The notes under the pieces were generated by a model. The model had not been told where the DNA came from. It worked only from the letters and a program-made list of their open reading frames with translations, and searched no databases. This document shows, one piece after another, positions 8,252 to 16,584 of a stretch of DNA of 64,000 nucleotides; within the stretch, counting starts at the first letter, position 1; each line of letters opens with the position of its first letter. This stretch comes from Ruminococcaceae bacterium BL-6 (GTDB lineage Bacteria; Bacillota; Clostridia; Oscillospirales; Acutalibacteraceae). The DNA lies in NCBI GenBank assembly GCA_902810075.1, contig LR778135.1:2418001-2482000 (forward strand), written 5' to 3'. A program made the translations under genes and the position numbers.

Positions 8252-9139
8252 TTATTTTGATTTCATTGCCGCCGCAACTTTTAAAGCTGTCATAGGATCC
8301 CCGCTGCTGACTTGATACACCGTTTGGCTATCCTGCCATACAACGGTCGTTCCATCATTCCGATTCCAGATATTGATACTGACGACCCCGATTTTTTGCG
8401 GCACGGGCAGCATATGGTCTTCCAAGTACGCGACAACGTTTTTGGAAAGCTGTGTTCTTTCCGGATATTCCTTATTCTGATAGGCCGGGTCATTCGGACT
8501 GTCTACACGAATACACCAGCGGCCTTCATTCCAAGTCAAAAACTGATGGCCCGCTCCCGCGTCTTCCACGGCCTTGATTTGATGGCCCAGGTCCAGGAGT
8601 TCCCCATAGTTGGAAGTATCCGCTTGCTCATAGCCCGAAATATTTTCTTTGGCGCCTGCCGCGTTCTTATATGCCGTCCCTTCAACCGTCGCGATCAGTA
8701 CCCCCTTTGAAGCAGCCTTTGAATTGAGCCGCGCGGGCTGATCGACTTCATAAAAGTTCACTTTGTATTTTGTTGCCTGAGAAGACGTGGTCGATGCTAA
8801 ATAACGTCCTTTCTCTACCGGTATGTTTGCCGGCAGCATCAAGGGAACTTTTGTACTCAAAGCGGAACGGATTTGAGCCAACGCCTCCTGCTGTGTTTTG
8901 GGTGCCAAATCAGCCGCTAAGCTCGGACTCTCCGATTCCCTGCTTACGGCGGAGGAGTCGCCGCCTGCCATATCTCCCGAGGATGAAGCGGCTCCTCCTT
9001 GTCTCTCTGTGCTGCTTTGATCCGGGCCGCTGCCTGCTTGTACCTTGCTGTTATTTTGCCGGGAAAGATTTCCGCATCCGGTGATACCAAGCAGCAAAAT
9101 CAATATGATACCGATGCCGAGCAGTTTTTTTGTTCCCAT
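8252..9139 (-). CDS. Lipoprotein of unknown function
   Basis: 295 residues. A lipoprotein signal peptide (MGTKKLLGIGIILILLLGIT followed by the lipobox cysteine, LGITGC) precedes a low-complexity Ser/Gly/Asp/Glu-rich linker to about residue 75. A folded domain follows, with KVPLMLPANIPVEKGRYLA, YKVNFYEVDQPARLN and a C-terminal part (YLEDHMLPVPQKIGVVSINI, WNRNDGTTVVWQDSQTVYQV). It would be anchored to the outer face of the membrane. The ATG at 9139 has GGAGG upstream. No family is recognised with confidence. Confidence 0.8.
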   Translation of the reverse strand: MGTKKLLGIGIILILLLGITGCGNLSRQNNSKVQAGSGPDQSSTERQGGAASSSGDMAGGDSSAVSRESESPSLAADLAPKTQQEALAQIRSALSTKVPLMLPANIPVEKGRYLASTTSSQATKYKVNFYEVDQPARLNSKAASKGVLIATVEGTAYKNAAGAKENISGYEQADTSNYGELLDLGHQIKAVEDAGAGHQFLTWNEGRWCIRVDSPNDPAYQNKEYPERTQLSKNVVAYLEDHMLPVPQKIGVVSINIWNRNDGTTVVWQDSQTVYQVSSGDPMTALKVAAAMKSK

Positions 9140-9333
9140 CTGATCTTCCTCCGTTCTCGAAAGGTTTCCATCCTTCCGCGCAGGTTTTTGTAAAATAGAA
9201 TATAGATATTGGATGAAACGAGCGTCTTATGTGAAGAAAACTATTTTTCGGATTTTTTTGTTCCGCAAGCCGTTTAACAAGCTCGGCAGAGGTAAGCCCT
9301 GCTTCTTTCACCACAACATAAAGGCCAGGAGCC

Positions 9334-10152
9334 TCAGGGCCCACCTTCTCCCGATTGCCCTAAATTCTCATCTGAAAGCGGCTTGCCCCCTGATGGATTT
9401 ACCTGTTCGATTTTCATCCCCATCCTTTTGAATCTGGTCAAAACGGATTTGGATGCAGACGCATCCGTTATCAGAAGGTCGATATCCTCCGCTTCTCCAT
9501 ACCGAAAATTGGAGGTCACCCCGATTTTTGTATAATCGGCCAGGATAAAATGCTTTTCAGACCGTTCGAGCATCATGGAGTTGACAGGCCTTTCCTGAAA
9601 TGCCGCCGTCGTCAGGCCTCCTTCAATGGAAAGGCCGGCACAGCCGAGAAAGCATTTATTGGCAGAGACCCGGTTGATATTCTGCAGTGCAAATTCCCCG
9701 AACATGGATTCCTTCGGGAAACGGATCTCCCCTCCGGTCAAGGCGACGGTAAGTATGGGATTATAAGGCATCTTAAGCGCCTTGCCGTTGTTCGTGATGA
9801 TGGTGACGTTTTTTGCCGTGATATATTGCATCATAAGCAGTGCCGTGGAACTGGTGTTGATAAAAATGGAGTCCTGATCTTTCACCAGCATGGCCGCCGC
9901 CTTTGCAATCGCGACCTTGCACTGCACCTGGCTGCTGCTGAAAGCGTTGCTTCCGGGATTCAGCAAAGTTGCGCTTCCGTACTGACGGGTGATAATATTC
10001 TGCTCTTCCAGTCTGTCAAGGTCTCGGCGGATCGTCAGCGGAGACACATTCAGCTCCTGTGCAAGAAAAGAAACTTTAACATGACCGTACTGTTCCAGCA
10101 GACGGATGATTTCCGTACGTCGTTTATCAACAAAATTTAAACTATTTTTCAT
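9334..10152 (-). CDS. DeoR-family transcriptional regulator, probable ula-type repressor
   Basis: 272 residues. The N-terminal DeoR HTH is clear: KRRTEIIRLLEQYGHVKVSF, then LNVSPLTIRRDLDRLEEQNI. The effector domain resembles sugar-phosphate isomerase folds (DSIFINTSSTALLMMQYI, ITNNGKALKMPYN, ALTGGEIRFPKESMFGEFAL, KCFLGCAGLSIEGGLTT, HFILADYTKIG). This class senses phosphorylated sugars. It closes the ascorbate-type PTS cluster downstream of ulaE on the same strand, so autoregulation of that cluster is the simplest role. UlaR in enterobacteria is also a DeoR protein; equivalence here is inference. Confidence 0.85.
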   Translation of the reverse strand: MKNSLNFVDKRRTEIIRLLEQYGHVKVSFLAQELNVSPLTIRRDLDRLEEQNIITRQYGSATLLNPGSNAFSSSQVQCKVAIAKAAAMLVKDQDSIFINTSSTALLMMQYITAKNVTIITNNGKALKMPYNPILTVALTGGEIRFPKESMFGEFALQNINRVSANKCFLGCAGLSIEGGLTTAAFQERPVNSMMLERSEKHFILADYTKIGVTSNFRYGEAEDIDLLITDASASKSVLTRFKRMGMKIEQVNPSGGKPLSDENLGQSGEGGP

Positions 10153-10225
10153 AGAAACCTTCCAAAACAGGAAAAGATTCGTTGGCCTTTCCGCCGGGAG
10201 CGGGCGGAATGTTCTTCAAAGCAGG

Positions 10226-11092
10226 TCAGCCGCATTTCCAGACAGCATCCAGTTTATCCCGCAGGAACCGTGCGGCGAATCTCAGGTCTTCGCGCCATTC
10301 CGGCGCCCCTTTATACCAGAACTCGCCGACATAAAGCCTGACATCCTGCTCTTTCAGCCGGGAAACGCACCCAAAATAATCCGTGTGGCCGGTCGAGAAA
10401 GGGACTTCCCGGTAACGTCCGGGGAGCGTTTCCTTGAGGTGCGCCGCAAAAATATGGCCTTTGCCGGCGCGCAGATCTTCCGCCGCGGGCTTTCCATACA
10501 GGAGAGCGGCGTTCTGCAGGTTTCCGATATCCGGATAAAGGCCGAGATAGGGGCTGCCGATCAGATCCACATACCGCATTGCTTTTTCCACAGTATCCAT
10601 AAACGGTGTCTCCATGGTCTCGAAGCCGAGCACGACGCCGGATTTTGCCGCCATGCCGACGGCCTTCCGCAGTCCGTCGGCAAAGAGCTCCCGCGTTCTT
10701 TCGGTCCCCTGTTCATAATACACGTCGTACCCCGCGAGCTGGATGATGCGGATGCCGAGTTCGGCCGCAAGAGTCACGGCACGTTCCATGATTTCCAGGC
10801 CGCGCGTGCGCGTCGCCTCATCCGGGCTGCCGAGCGGATATTTGCGGTGCCCCGAAAGGCACATGGAACGGATGGGCACCCCGGTCTCTTCCATAAGCGA
10901 GACCAGTTCGTGCTTCTGATCCTTCGTCCAGTCCAGGCGGGCCAGCTTTCCATCTGTCTCGTCCACGCTGATCTCCACATGGTCGAAACCGCTGTCCCGC
11001 GCGGTCTCCAGTTTTTCCTTCCATGTCAGCTCAGCCGGCATGGCTTTTTCGTAAAGCCCCAGGCGGTAGCTCCGGTCCAAAGAATTTTCCAC
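10226..11092 (-). CDS. ulaE: L-ribulose/L-xylulose-5-phosphate 3-epimerase (UlaE/SgaU type)
   Basis: 288 residues, the normal length for UlaE. TIM-barrel xylose-isomerase-like enzyme that interconverts L-xylulose-5-phosphate and L-ribulose-5-phosphate. Supporting blocks: YRLGLYEKAMPAELTWKEKL, FDHVEISVDETD, IRSMCLSGHRKYPLGS, IQLAGYDVYYEQ, VLGFETMETPFMDTVEKAM, YLGLYPDIGN, HLKETLPGRYREVPFSTGHT and LYVGEFWYKG. The metal ligands (E in GFETME, D in YPDIGN, H near AAHLKE, E in VGEFW) all appear present. It lies in the PTS cluster, consistent with ascorbate or L-xylulose use. Confidence 0.9.
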   Translation of the reverse strand: MENSLDRSYRLGLYEKAMPAELTWKEKLETARDSGFDHVEISVDETDGKLARLDWTKDQKHELVSLMEETGVPIRSMCLSGHRKYPLGSPDEATRTRGLEIMERAVTLAAELGIRIIQLAGYDVYYEQGTERTRELFADGLRKAVGMAAKSGVVLGFETMETPFMDTVEKAMRYVDLIGSPYLGLYPDIGNLQNAALLYGKPAAEDLRAGKGHIFAAHLKETLPGRYREVPFSTGHTDYFGCVSRLKEQDVRLYVGEFWYKGAPEWREDLRFAARFLRDKLDAVWKCG

Positions 11093-11144
11093 AGCTTTTC
11101 ATCTCCCCTTTTTCTCCCTGAATTCAGGCGGAATCTCCGATCCG

Positions 11145-11503
11145 CTATAAAACATGCTCCCGCAGGAAACAGGCGACCCCGTCTTCCGCGTTGCTTTTGG
11201 CGATAAACCTCGCCTGACGCCGCACGTCGGCCTCCGCGTTCCCCATGGCTACGGACATGCCGAAAAACCGAAGCATGGCGCTGTCGTTGTTGGCATCCCC
11301 GAACGCCATGACTTCCTCCGCGGAAATGCCAAGCCTGCTCTTCCGCTCGTTACAACAAATTCGATCCCCCGCGCCATAATCTCTTCCGCGGCCCGACGGC
11401 TTGCCTCCGAGACCGCGCTGTGCTCGTCGAGGAACGTGCCGTCAAGATCGACCGCCACAAGACGCGGGTGCAGCCTGAGGCCCGCCCGTTTCACGCCGTT
11501 CAA
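11145..11503 (-). pseudogene. Cof-type HAD phosphatase with its middle deleted and frame broken
   Basis: The N-terminal part starts at a TTG (11503) overlapping the HPr stop, with GAGGAA 8 nt upstream, and carries HAD motif I (RLVAVDLDGTFLDEHSAVSE) and motif II region (IEFVVTSGR). Immediately after, in another frame, comes the C-terminal Cof signature SRLGISAEEVMAFGDANNDS and the tail to EDGVACFLREHVL, ending at TAG 11147-11145. Roughly 150 residues of cap and core are missing. An intact relative would be about 265-275 residues. Reading through the first frame gives a short nonsense tail. Confidence 0.85.
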
Positions 11504-11775
11504 TCGATCATTTCCTCGCCGAAGCCGCCCTTGATGGCGTCCGTGATCTTTTTGAGGGATTTTTCCTCGTCTTCCCCGCTGCACTGAACTTCGATCTCCG
11601 TACCCGCCTTGATCGCCGCGCTCATCAGCATCAGCACGCTTTTCGGGTTGATGCGTCCCTTCGGATGGATAATGGTGACGTCGCACGGGCATTGGGAACA
11701 AATATTGGAAAGCTCCGTCGCCGGGCGCAGATGAAGCCCGGTCACATTGCGTACTCTGACTTTTTCAGATACCAT
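11500..11775 (-). CDS. HPr-family phosphocarrier protein
   Basis: 91 residues. The active-site histidine lies in VTGLHLRPATELSN (His-15 equivalent), and the regulatory serine region is NPKSVLMLMSAAIKAGTEIE, so both phosphorylation sites seem conserved. It accepts phosphate from Enzyme I and passes it to EIIA. The gene sits in the ula-like cluster with its own ptsI, so it may be a dedicated carrier. AAGGAG precedes the ATG at 11775. The sequence diverges from typical housekeeping HPr in its C-terminal half (EDEEKSLKKITDAIKGGFGE). Confidence 0.9.
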   Translation of the reverse strand: MVSEKVRVRNVTGLHLRPATELSNICSQCPCDVTIIHPKGRINPKSVLMLMSAAIKAGTEIEVQCSGEDEEKSLKKITDAIKGGFGEEMID

Positions 11776-11826
11776 GGTTTATAATCTCCTTACTGATAGC
11801 AGCCGGCCGCGATGCGTTCAGGGACA

Positions 11827-12147
11827 TCACTTCTGCCCGTAATAGGCTCGGGGCCGTGTTTTCGGTAATAATGCTTATCGCGATCATGTACTGCGGCGCG
11901 GATACCGCCTGATGGACTCGGTATCGGCGGCCGTTCCGGCCGCCTCTTCCAGCACGACGGCGCTGCGGATCGACGATCATCATGTCCTCCGGGGCAAGGC
12001 TTCCATATTCGACGCCGCTCGGCTTGATCGCGAACAGTCCCGCAGAGCGGTCGATTCCGTTCACGTTGCCCCACGTATAGTGATAAGGCCGCGTCTCGGA
12101 AGCTCAAGATTCGCCTCGCATACCTCGCGTTTCAGCTCTTCCAACAT
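11827..12147 (-). pseudogene. L-ribulose-5-phosphate 4-epimerase (UlaF/AraD), degraded
   Basis: The ATG at 12147 starts MLEELKREVCEANLELPRRG, the AraD/UlaF N-terminus. A small indel after GLIT shifts the frame; the neighbouring frame resumes with NGIDRSAGLFAIKPSGVEYG and PEDMMIVD. The catalytic middle (about 150 residues with the zinc histidines) is then absent. A third frame carries DKHYYRKHGP and, after one more shift, AYYGQK and TGA at 11829-11827, which is the normal AraD C-terminus. So the gene has at least two frameshifts and a large internal deletion, and cannot encode an active epimerase. Confidence 0.85.
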
Positions 12148-12169
12148 GATAAGTATTTCCCCTTTTGCG

Positions 12170-13855
12170 TTATTTGTCAAGGGCGGATTTGATCTCTGCC
12201 GCATGTTTCATCCGGAGGATCTCCGGCGCGCGTTTCCTTTCGGTTTCAAAATCCATGCTGCGCAGGGCCGCCTTGATTCTCGGCGTGTCGGAGGCGGACA
12301 TGCTGAATTCGTCGAGGCCCAGGCCCAGAAGGAGCTTCGTCGCGCGCCGGTCGCCGGCGAATTCGCCGCACATGCCGACTTCGATCCCCGCTTTGTGCCC
12401 CGCTTCGATCACGCGGGCAATCGCCCGCACGACGGCTGGCTGGAACGGATCGTACAGGTCCCTGATCTCCTTGTTGCCTCGGTCCACCGCAAGGGTATAC
12501 TGGGTGAGGTCGTTTGTGCCGATGCTGAAGAAGTCCATCATCCGGGCAAATTCATCCGCGCAGAAAACGGCCGCCGGGGTCTCCATCATCATGCCGACCG
12601 GGATTGCGGAATCGAACGGGACTCCCTCCCCGCTCAGTTCTTCCCTGACCCGGCCGATGATCTCCAGTGCGCTTTCCGCCTCCTCCAGAGACACCAGCAT
12701 GGGCAGCATGATGCGCAGCGGTCCGTAATGGCTTGCGCGGAGGATGGCCCGGATCTGCGTTTTGAAGATGTCCGGGTTTTTGAGGCAGAACCGGATGGCC
12801 CGCAGCCCGAGGAACGGATTCTGCTCCGGCTCGAATTGATAATAGCTCAGTTTCTTGTCGCCGCCGATGTCAAGGGTGCGGACGACGATCTCGCGGCCAA
12901 GCGTTTCCACAGCCTTTCGGTACACGCCGAACTGCTCTTCCTCCGTCGGGAAATGGCTGTTCTCCATATACAGGAATTCCGTGCGGAAAAGCCCCACGCC
13001 TTCCGCATGGAGCTTAGCGGCCTGTTCGACGTCTCTCAGGCTGCCGACGTTCGCATAAACCTTCAGCCGCCTGCCGTCTTTCGTGACTACCGGCAGGCCC
13101 GCGTCGGCAAGATACGCCGCGTTCTCCTCTTCCAGCCGCTTCTTCCGCTGGGCGAAATCCTCCGCGAAGCCAGGCTCGGGGTCGACATAGACTTCGCCGG
13201 TCCCGGCGTCCATCACGACGCGGCTGTTTTCCCCCACGAGGTCCAGTATTCCCGCGGCGCCCACCAGCGCCGGGATGTTCAGGCTTTTCGCCATGATGCT
13301 GACATGCGAGGTCACTCCGCCCTCTTCCGTAATGAATCCGAGGACAAGGCTCTTGTCCAGGCGGGCGGTATCGGAAGGGACCAGGTCGCGCGCGACGATG
13401 ACGGAAGGCTCTTTCAGCGCTCCGAATTTGTCGTCCGAGCGGTTCTGGAGACAGGCAAGCAGCTGGCTCCCCACATCCGCGATGTCCGCCGCGCGCTCCT
13501 TCATATACGGGTCGTCCATGCTCTGGAACATACGGCGGAGCTCCTCAACGGACTCTTCGCTCGCCCTTTCCGCGTTCCTGTGCTGTTCGCGTATCCTTCG
13601 CCGGACGGCGTCGTGCAGGGTATAATCTTTGACGATGGCGATATGGCCGGCGAAAACCTTGTTGTCCTGCGCAAGGCGTGACAGATTCTCCGCGACCTTA
13701 TCCGCGGCGGTCTCAAACCGCCGGATTTCCCTCTCGATCTCTTCGCCGCTTTCCGCTTTTGCGTCCGAAACGGCCGCGCGGTCTTCCGGAACCAAAAAAA
13801 CAGGCCCGATGGCAATGCCGTGAGAGAAGACTTTGGAAACAAGAAGCTTTTTCAT
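12170..13855 (-). CDS. ptsI: PTS Enzyme I (phosphoenolpyruvate-protein phosphotransferase)
   Basis: 561 residues, normal for Enzyme I. Catalytic histidine in EEGGVTSHVSIMAKS; PEP-binding C-terminal domain with VGLFRTEFLYM, RTLDIGGDKKLSYY, NPFLGLRAIR, GMMMETPAAV, FFSIGTNDLTQYTLAVDR and GMCGEFAGD. It transfers phosphate from PEP to HPr. The ATG at 13855 follows GGGGGAT. Upstream frame extension to 14107 overlaps the ulaG terminator and is not coding. Placement within a sugar-specific cluster, next to an HPr gene, suggests a dedicated copy, though it may be the only one in the genome. Confidence 0.95.
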   Translation of the reverse strand: MKKLLVSKVFSHGIAIGPVFLVPEDRAAVSDAKAESGEEIEREIRRFETAADKVAENLSRLAQDNKVFAGHIAIVKDYTLHDAVRRRIREQHRNAERASEESVEELRRMFQSMDDPYMKERAADIADVGSQLLACLQNRSDDKFGALKEPSVIVARDLVPSDTARLDKSLVLGFITEEGGVTSHVSIMAKSLNIPALVGAAGILDLVGENSRVVMDAGTGEVYVDPEPGFAEDFAQRKKRLEEENAAYLADAGLPVVTKDGRRLKVYANVGSLRDVEQAAKLHAEGVGLFRTEFLYMENSHFPTEEEQFGVYRKAVETLGREIVVRTLDIGGDKKLSYYQFEPEQNPFLGLRAIRFCLKNPDIFKTQIRAILRASHYGPLRIMLPMLVSLEEAESALEIIGRVREELSGEGVPFDSAIPVGMMMETPAAVFCADEFARMMDFFSIGTNDLTQYTLAVDRGNKEIRDLYDPFQPAVVRAIARVIEAGHKAGIEVGMCGEFAGDRRATKLLLGLGLDEFSMSASDTPRIKAALRSMDFETERKRAPEILRMKHAAEIKSALDK

Positions 13856-13918
13856 ATATCCCCCGAAGGAGCCCCGCCGAACTTTCCGGCGCGGCCGCAA
13901 TTTTTTCTGTTTTTTAAA

Positions 13919-13944
13919 AGCTGCGCCCGGTTCCCCGGGCGCAG
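13919..13944 (-). terminator. Terminator after ulaG
   Basis: CTGCGCCCGG / CCGGGCGCAG stem with a 4-nt loop, followed on the minus strand by CTTTT. It separates the ulaG transcript from ptsI. Confidence 0.75.
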
Positions 13945-13952
13945 TGCGGAAT

Positions 13953-15011
13953 TTACAGGATGGAGCGGAACGGCACGTTCGGCTCATGGGTGAAGCAGTC
14001 TTCAAACCCTCTGCGGTAATGGTACTGCAGCTTGTCCTTGTCGTCCGGATAGACGAATTTTCCGCCGACGTCCCAGATAAACGGCTTGAAATCGTAGTGC
14101 AGGACATTCTTCTTATAATTGTAAAGCGCCAGAATCTCCAGCGGATCGGCCTTGAAGTTCGTCCAGACGTCGTAATGCACCGGAATGACGACCTTGCAGC
14201 GAAGCGCTTCCGCCATGCGCAGGATGTCGGCGCTGGTCATTTTGTCCTGGCAGCCGACGGGGTTTTCCCCGTAGGAGCCGAGCGCCACGTCGATGTCGTG
14301 ATCCTTGCCGTGTTTGGCGAAATAGACTGAATAATGGGAATCCCCGCTGTGATAGATCGTCCCCGCCGGAGTCTTGATGAGGTAATTGACCGCCTTTTCG
14401 TCAAGGTCGTTCGGGCATGTATTGCGGATGTCGCCATCTGCCGTGACAAGGCAGGTGCGGTCGAAGGAATCGAGCACCACGATCTCGGTGTCGCCGACGC
14501 GGACGAGGTCGCCGGGCTTGACCACCCTGCAGCGCTCCTGCGGGACTCCGTAGGAAAGCCATTTCTTAACGCTCTCCTTCGGGCCGATGAACGGGACATC
14601 CGCCCTGCAGTTTTTAAGGACGGCGGCGGCAAAGAACGGGTCGATATGGTCGTTGTGGTAATGGGTCGACAGAACGGCGTCGACCTTCGTCACGGCGAAC
14701 GGATCGTACACGATCGGCGCCGCGCGCAGGTTCGGCTGCGTCAGCCTGCCGCCGGTCATATTGGCCATCTGGTGGTATTCGTCCATATATTTTTTCTTCT
14801 GAGTCCTTTTTCCGTTACCGAACCACAGGTCGATCGCCAGGTTGGTGTCGTTTTCGGTCTTCACCCATACCCCGGTGCAGCCGATCCACCACATGGCGAA
14901 CGTGCCCGGTTTGACGGACGTCTGGTCGATCTCTTCGTTCAGCCAGGTCCCCCACTCCGGGAATGCCCCCAAAATCCAGCTCTCGCGGGTGATGTCGTTT
15001 ACGTTTGGCAT
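13953..15011 (-). CDS. ulaG: L-ascorbate-6-phosphate lactonase UlaG
   Basis: 352 residues (UlaG is about 354). Metallo-beta-lactamase fold with the metal motif THYHNDHID near residue 115, plus HSGDSHYS and IPVHYDVW downstream. The start region [20 protein letters not shown] and the block [14 protein letters not shown] are typical of UlaG. It opens the lactone ring of ascorbate-6-phosphate in the cytosol to 3-keto-L-gulonate-6-phosphate. ATG at 15011 is preceded by AGGAGG. The in-frame extension to 15230 runs into the neighbouring gene's region and is rejected. Confidence 0.95.
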   Translation of the reverse strand: MPNVNDITRESWILGAFPEWGTWLNEEIDQTSVKPGTFAMWWIGCTGVWVKTENDTNLAIDLWFGNGKRTQKKKYMDEYHQMANMTGGRLTQPNLRAAPIVYDPFAVTKVDAVLSTHYHNDHIDPFFAAAVLKNCRADVPFIGPKESVKKWLSYGVPQERCRVVKPGDLVRVGDTEIVVLDSFDRTCLVTADGDIRNTCPNDLDEKAVNYLIKTPAGTIYHSGDSHYSVYFAKHGKDHDIDVALGSYGENPVGCQDKMTSADILRMAEALRCKVVIPVHYDVWTNFKADPLEILALYNYKKNVLHYDFKPFIWDVGGKFVYPDDKDKLQYHYRRGFEDCFTHEPNVPFRSIL

Positions 15012-15057
15012 TTTATTTCCTCCTAGGAATTGGTTTGATTGCAGAGCCTGACGAAAA

Positions 15058-16110
15058 TCAGGATTCCACGGTATAAAGCGCGACCTCGTCCGTTTCGCGG
15101 TTGGCCGCGATGATCCGGTCCTTCCCCCCGCAGGAATACACCCACACGTTGGTCGGGCCACGGTCGTGGTCAACGGTCTCGAGCGCGTACTGCTTCGCCC
15201 GGCCGTCGTAATACACGCGGAGCAGGTCACGGCTCCCCTTGCGGTGCCCGACCAGTGCGCACGGCACGCCGTTCAGGCTGCCGCTCCAGATGGCGTGCAG
15301 GAACGGAAGCTTCTGCGGGAACCGGAAAGCCTGCTGGTACGCACCGGCGTCGTCAAGCTTGAAAATTGCCAGCTCATCGCCGTGGAACGGGGAAAGCGTC
15401 AGAAGCTCCGGTTTTCCGTCGCCGTCGAAATCCGCCTGAGTAATGTCGCTGACCGCCTTGTGGAGCAGGCAGCGGATTTCCCACCCGGCGCCCGGTTCCG
15501 CCGGAGGCACGAACCGGAACACGCCCTCCTCCGTAGAAACCAGCGCGTAGCTTTTGTCCGGCGCCGTGTAGTAACCGTGGTTCCTGAGCTGATTTTCGCG
15601 CAGGATCTCAAGCGGCAGCTGGTGATCCCGGTCGAAAGCATCCAGATTTTCGGGCAGAGGAGCCGCAAAGACTTTGCCCGGAAAACGCCAGTCTTCCTTA
15701 TATTCACAAGCGCTTTTGATCGTGCAGGCCAGCAGCCAGAAGCGGCCGTCCTTTGCCCTGATCAGTCCGAAGCGGTGCACATACGGCAGGTCGCACAGCG
15801 TTTTTACCTGCCAGGCGCCGTCCGGCTGCCTGGTGCAGGTCACGATGCGCGCGTTGTCACCGCCGCAGTTGGGGGAGTAGAATTCCTGCGTCGACAGGAA
15901 CTGATCTTTGCGGCCGGGGACCTGCACCATCGTCATGACGCCGCCCGGTCCTTCCCACACCGTTTCCATCGGGATACCATCCAGCGAAAACCGGCGGCAG
16001 GGGCCCTCTTTTTCCGTACCGATCAGGAAGCTGCCCGCGTTGCCGTCCTGAAACATGGCGATTGCATAACATTTATTCATGGAAGCAAGAACTTTTTTGT
16101 GATAAACCAT
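15058..16110 (-). CDS. Beta-propeller-like protein in the PTS cluster, function unknown
   Basis: 350 residues, no signal peptide or membrane helix, so cytosolic. Repeating aromatic/Gly-rich strands suggest a propeller. One FG-GAP/VCBS-type calcium-loop motif is present ([20 protein letters not shown], residues about 225-245). Further strand pairs such as [11 protein letters not shown] and [15 protein letters not shown] are spread over the length. It lies between the PTS IIB and ulaG genes on the same strand, so it is presumably cotranscribed. A sugar-acid-binding or lactonase-like role is possible but unsupported. The ATG at 16110 has GGAGG at a long 13-nt spacing; Met-11 is an alternative start. 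Confidence 0.75.
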   Translation of the reverse strand: MVYHKKVLASMNKCYAIAMFQDGNAGSFLIGTEKEGPCRRFSLDGIPMETVWEGPGGVMTMVQVPGRKDQFLSTQEFYSPNCGGDNARIVTCTRQPDGAWQVKTLCDLPYVHRFGLIRAKDGRFWLLACTIKSACEYKEDWRFPGKVFAAPLPENLDAFDRDHQLPLEILRENQLRNHGYYTAPDKSYALVSTEEGVFRFVPPAEPGAGWEIRCLLHKAVSDITQADFDGDGKPELLTLSPFHGDELAIFKLDDAGAYQQAFRFPQKLPFLHAIWSGSLNGVPCALVGHRKGSRDLLRVYYDGRAKQYALETVDHDRGPTNVWVYSCGGKDRIIAANRETDEVALYTVES

Positions 16111-16148
16111 AGTTGTTAGTTGTCCTCCAGCGCAAGTTTAAGATTCGA

Positions 16149-16454
16149 TCAGCGTTTGAATTTTTCCACAGCGCCGCTTTCTATCAGCTTTTCCTTGACT
16201 TCCTTGTCGCTCAGCACATTGCGCAGGCCGATGACGATGACGCCGGCCGCCTTTGCGTCCTTATACATATCCACAAAGTTGAGGGGCGCGAACACGATGT
16301 CAAACTGCCTTGCGGAGCTGACCCCTTCGGACAGCGCGCAGTGGTGGATATTTTCCACCGGCAGGCCGAGCTCCTTCGTCGCTTTCTGCACCGACATCTT
16401 CATCATGAGCGAAGTCCCCGCGCCGTTTGCGCATGCAACCAGAATTTTGGCCAA
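16149..16454 (-). CDS. ulaB: PTS IIB component, ascorbate (Lac/UlaB) type
   Basis: 101 residues. The phosphocysteine loop is ILVACANGAGTSLMMKMSVQ near the N-terminus, with the cysteine at about residue 8. Remaining blocks (ENIHHCALSEGV, FDIVFAPLNFVDMYKDAKAA, VIGLRNVLSDKEVKEKLIES) fit UlaB/SgaB. It transfers phosphate from IIA to the sugar entering through IIC. The start is TTG at 16454 with AGAAGG 8 nt upstream. Confidence 0.9.
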   Translation of the reverse strand: MAKILVACANGAGTSLMMKMSVQKATKELGLPVENIHHCALSEGVSSARQFDIVFAPLNFVDMYKDAKAAGVIVIGLRNVLSDKEVKEKLIESGAVEKFKR

Positions 16455-16584
16455 TGAGAAAACCTTCTTTCCGAAATATTAATTTAGAATATATCTCCGT
16501 TTCAGGCAGCGCCCGCTGGGGTGCCCGAACGGGTATGGATTGGGATAAATGCGGAAACAGCTAAGACCGTCTCCGCATAAAACA

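Noticed and set aside
11912..13681. 589-codon plus-strand open frame opposite ptsI
   Set aside because: It lies entirely antisense to the intact Enzyme I gene and adjacent remnants, is rich in Arg/His/Asp as expected for GC-rich antisense frames, and has no family motif.
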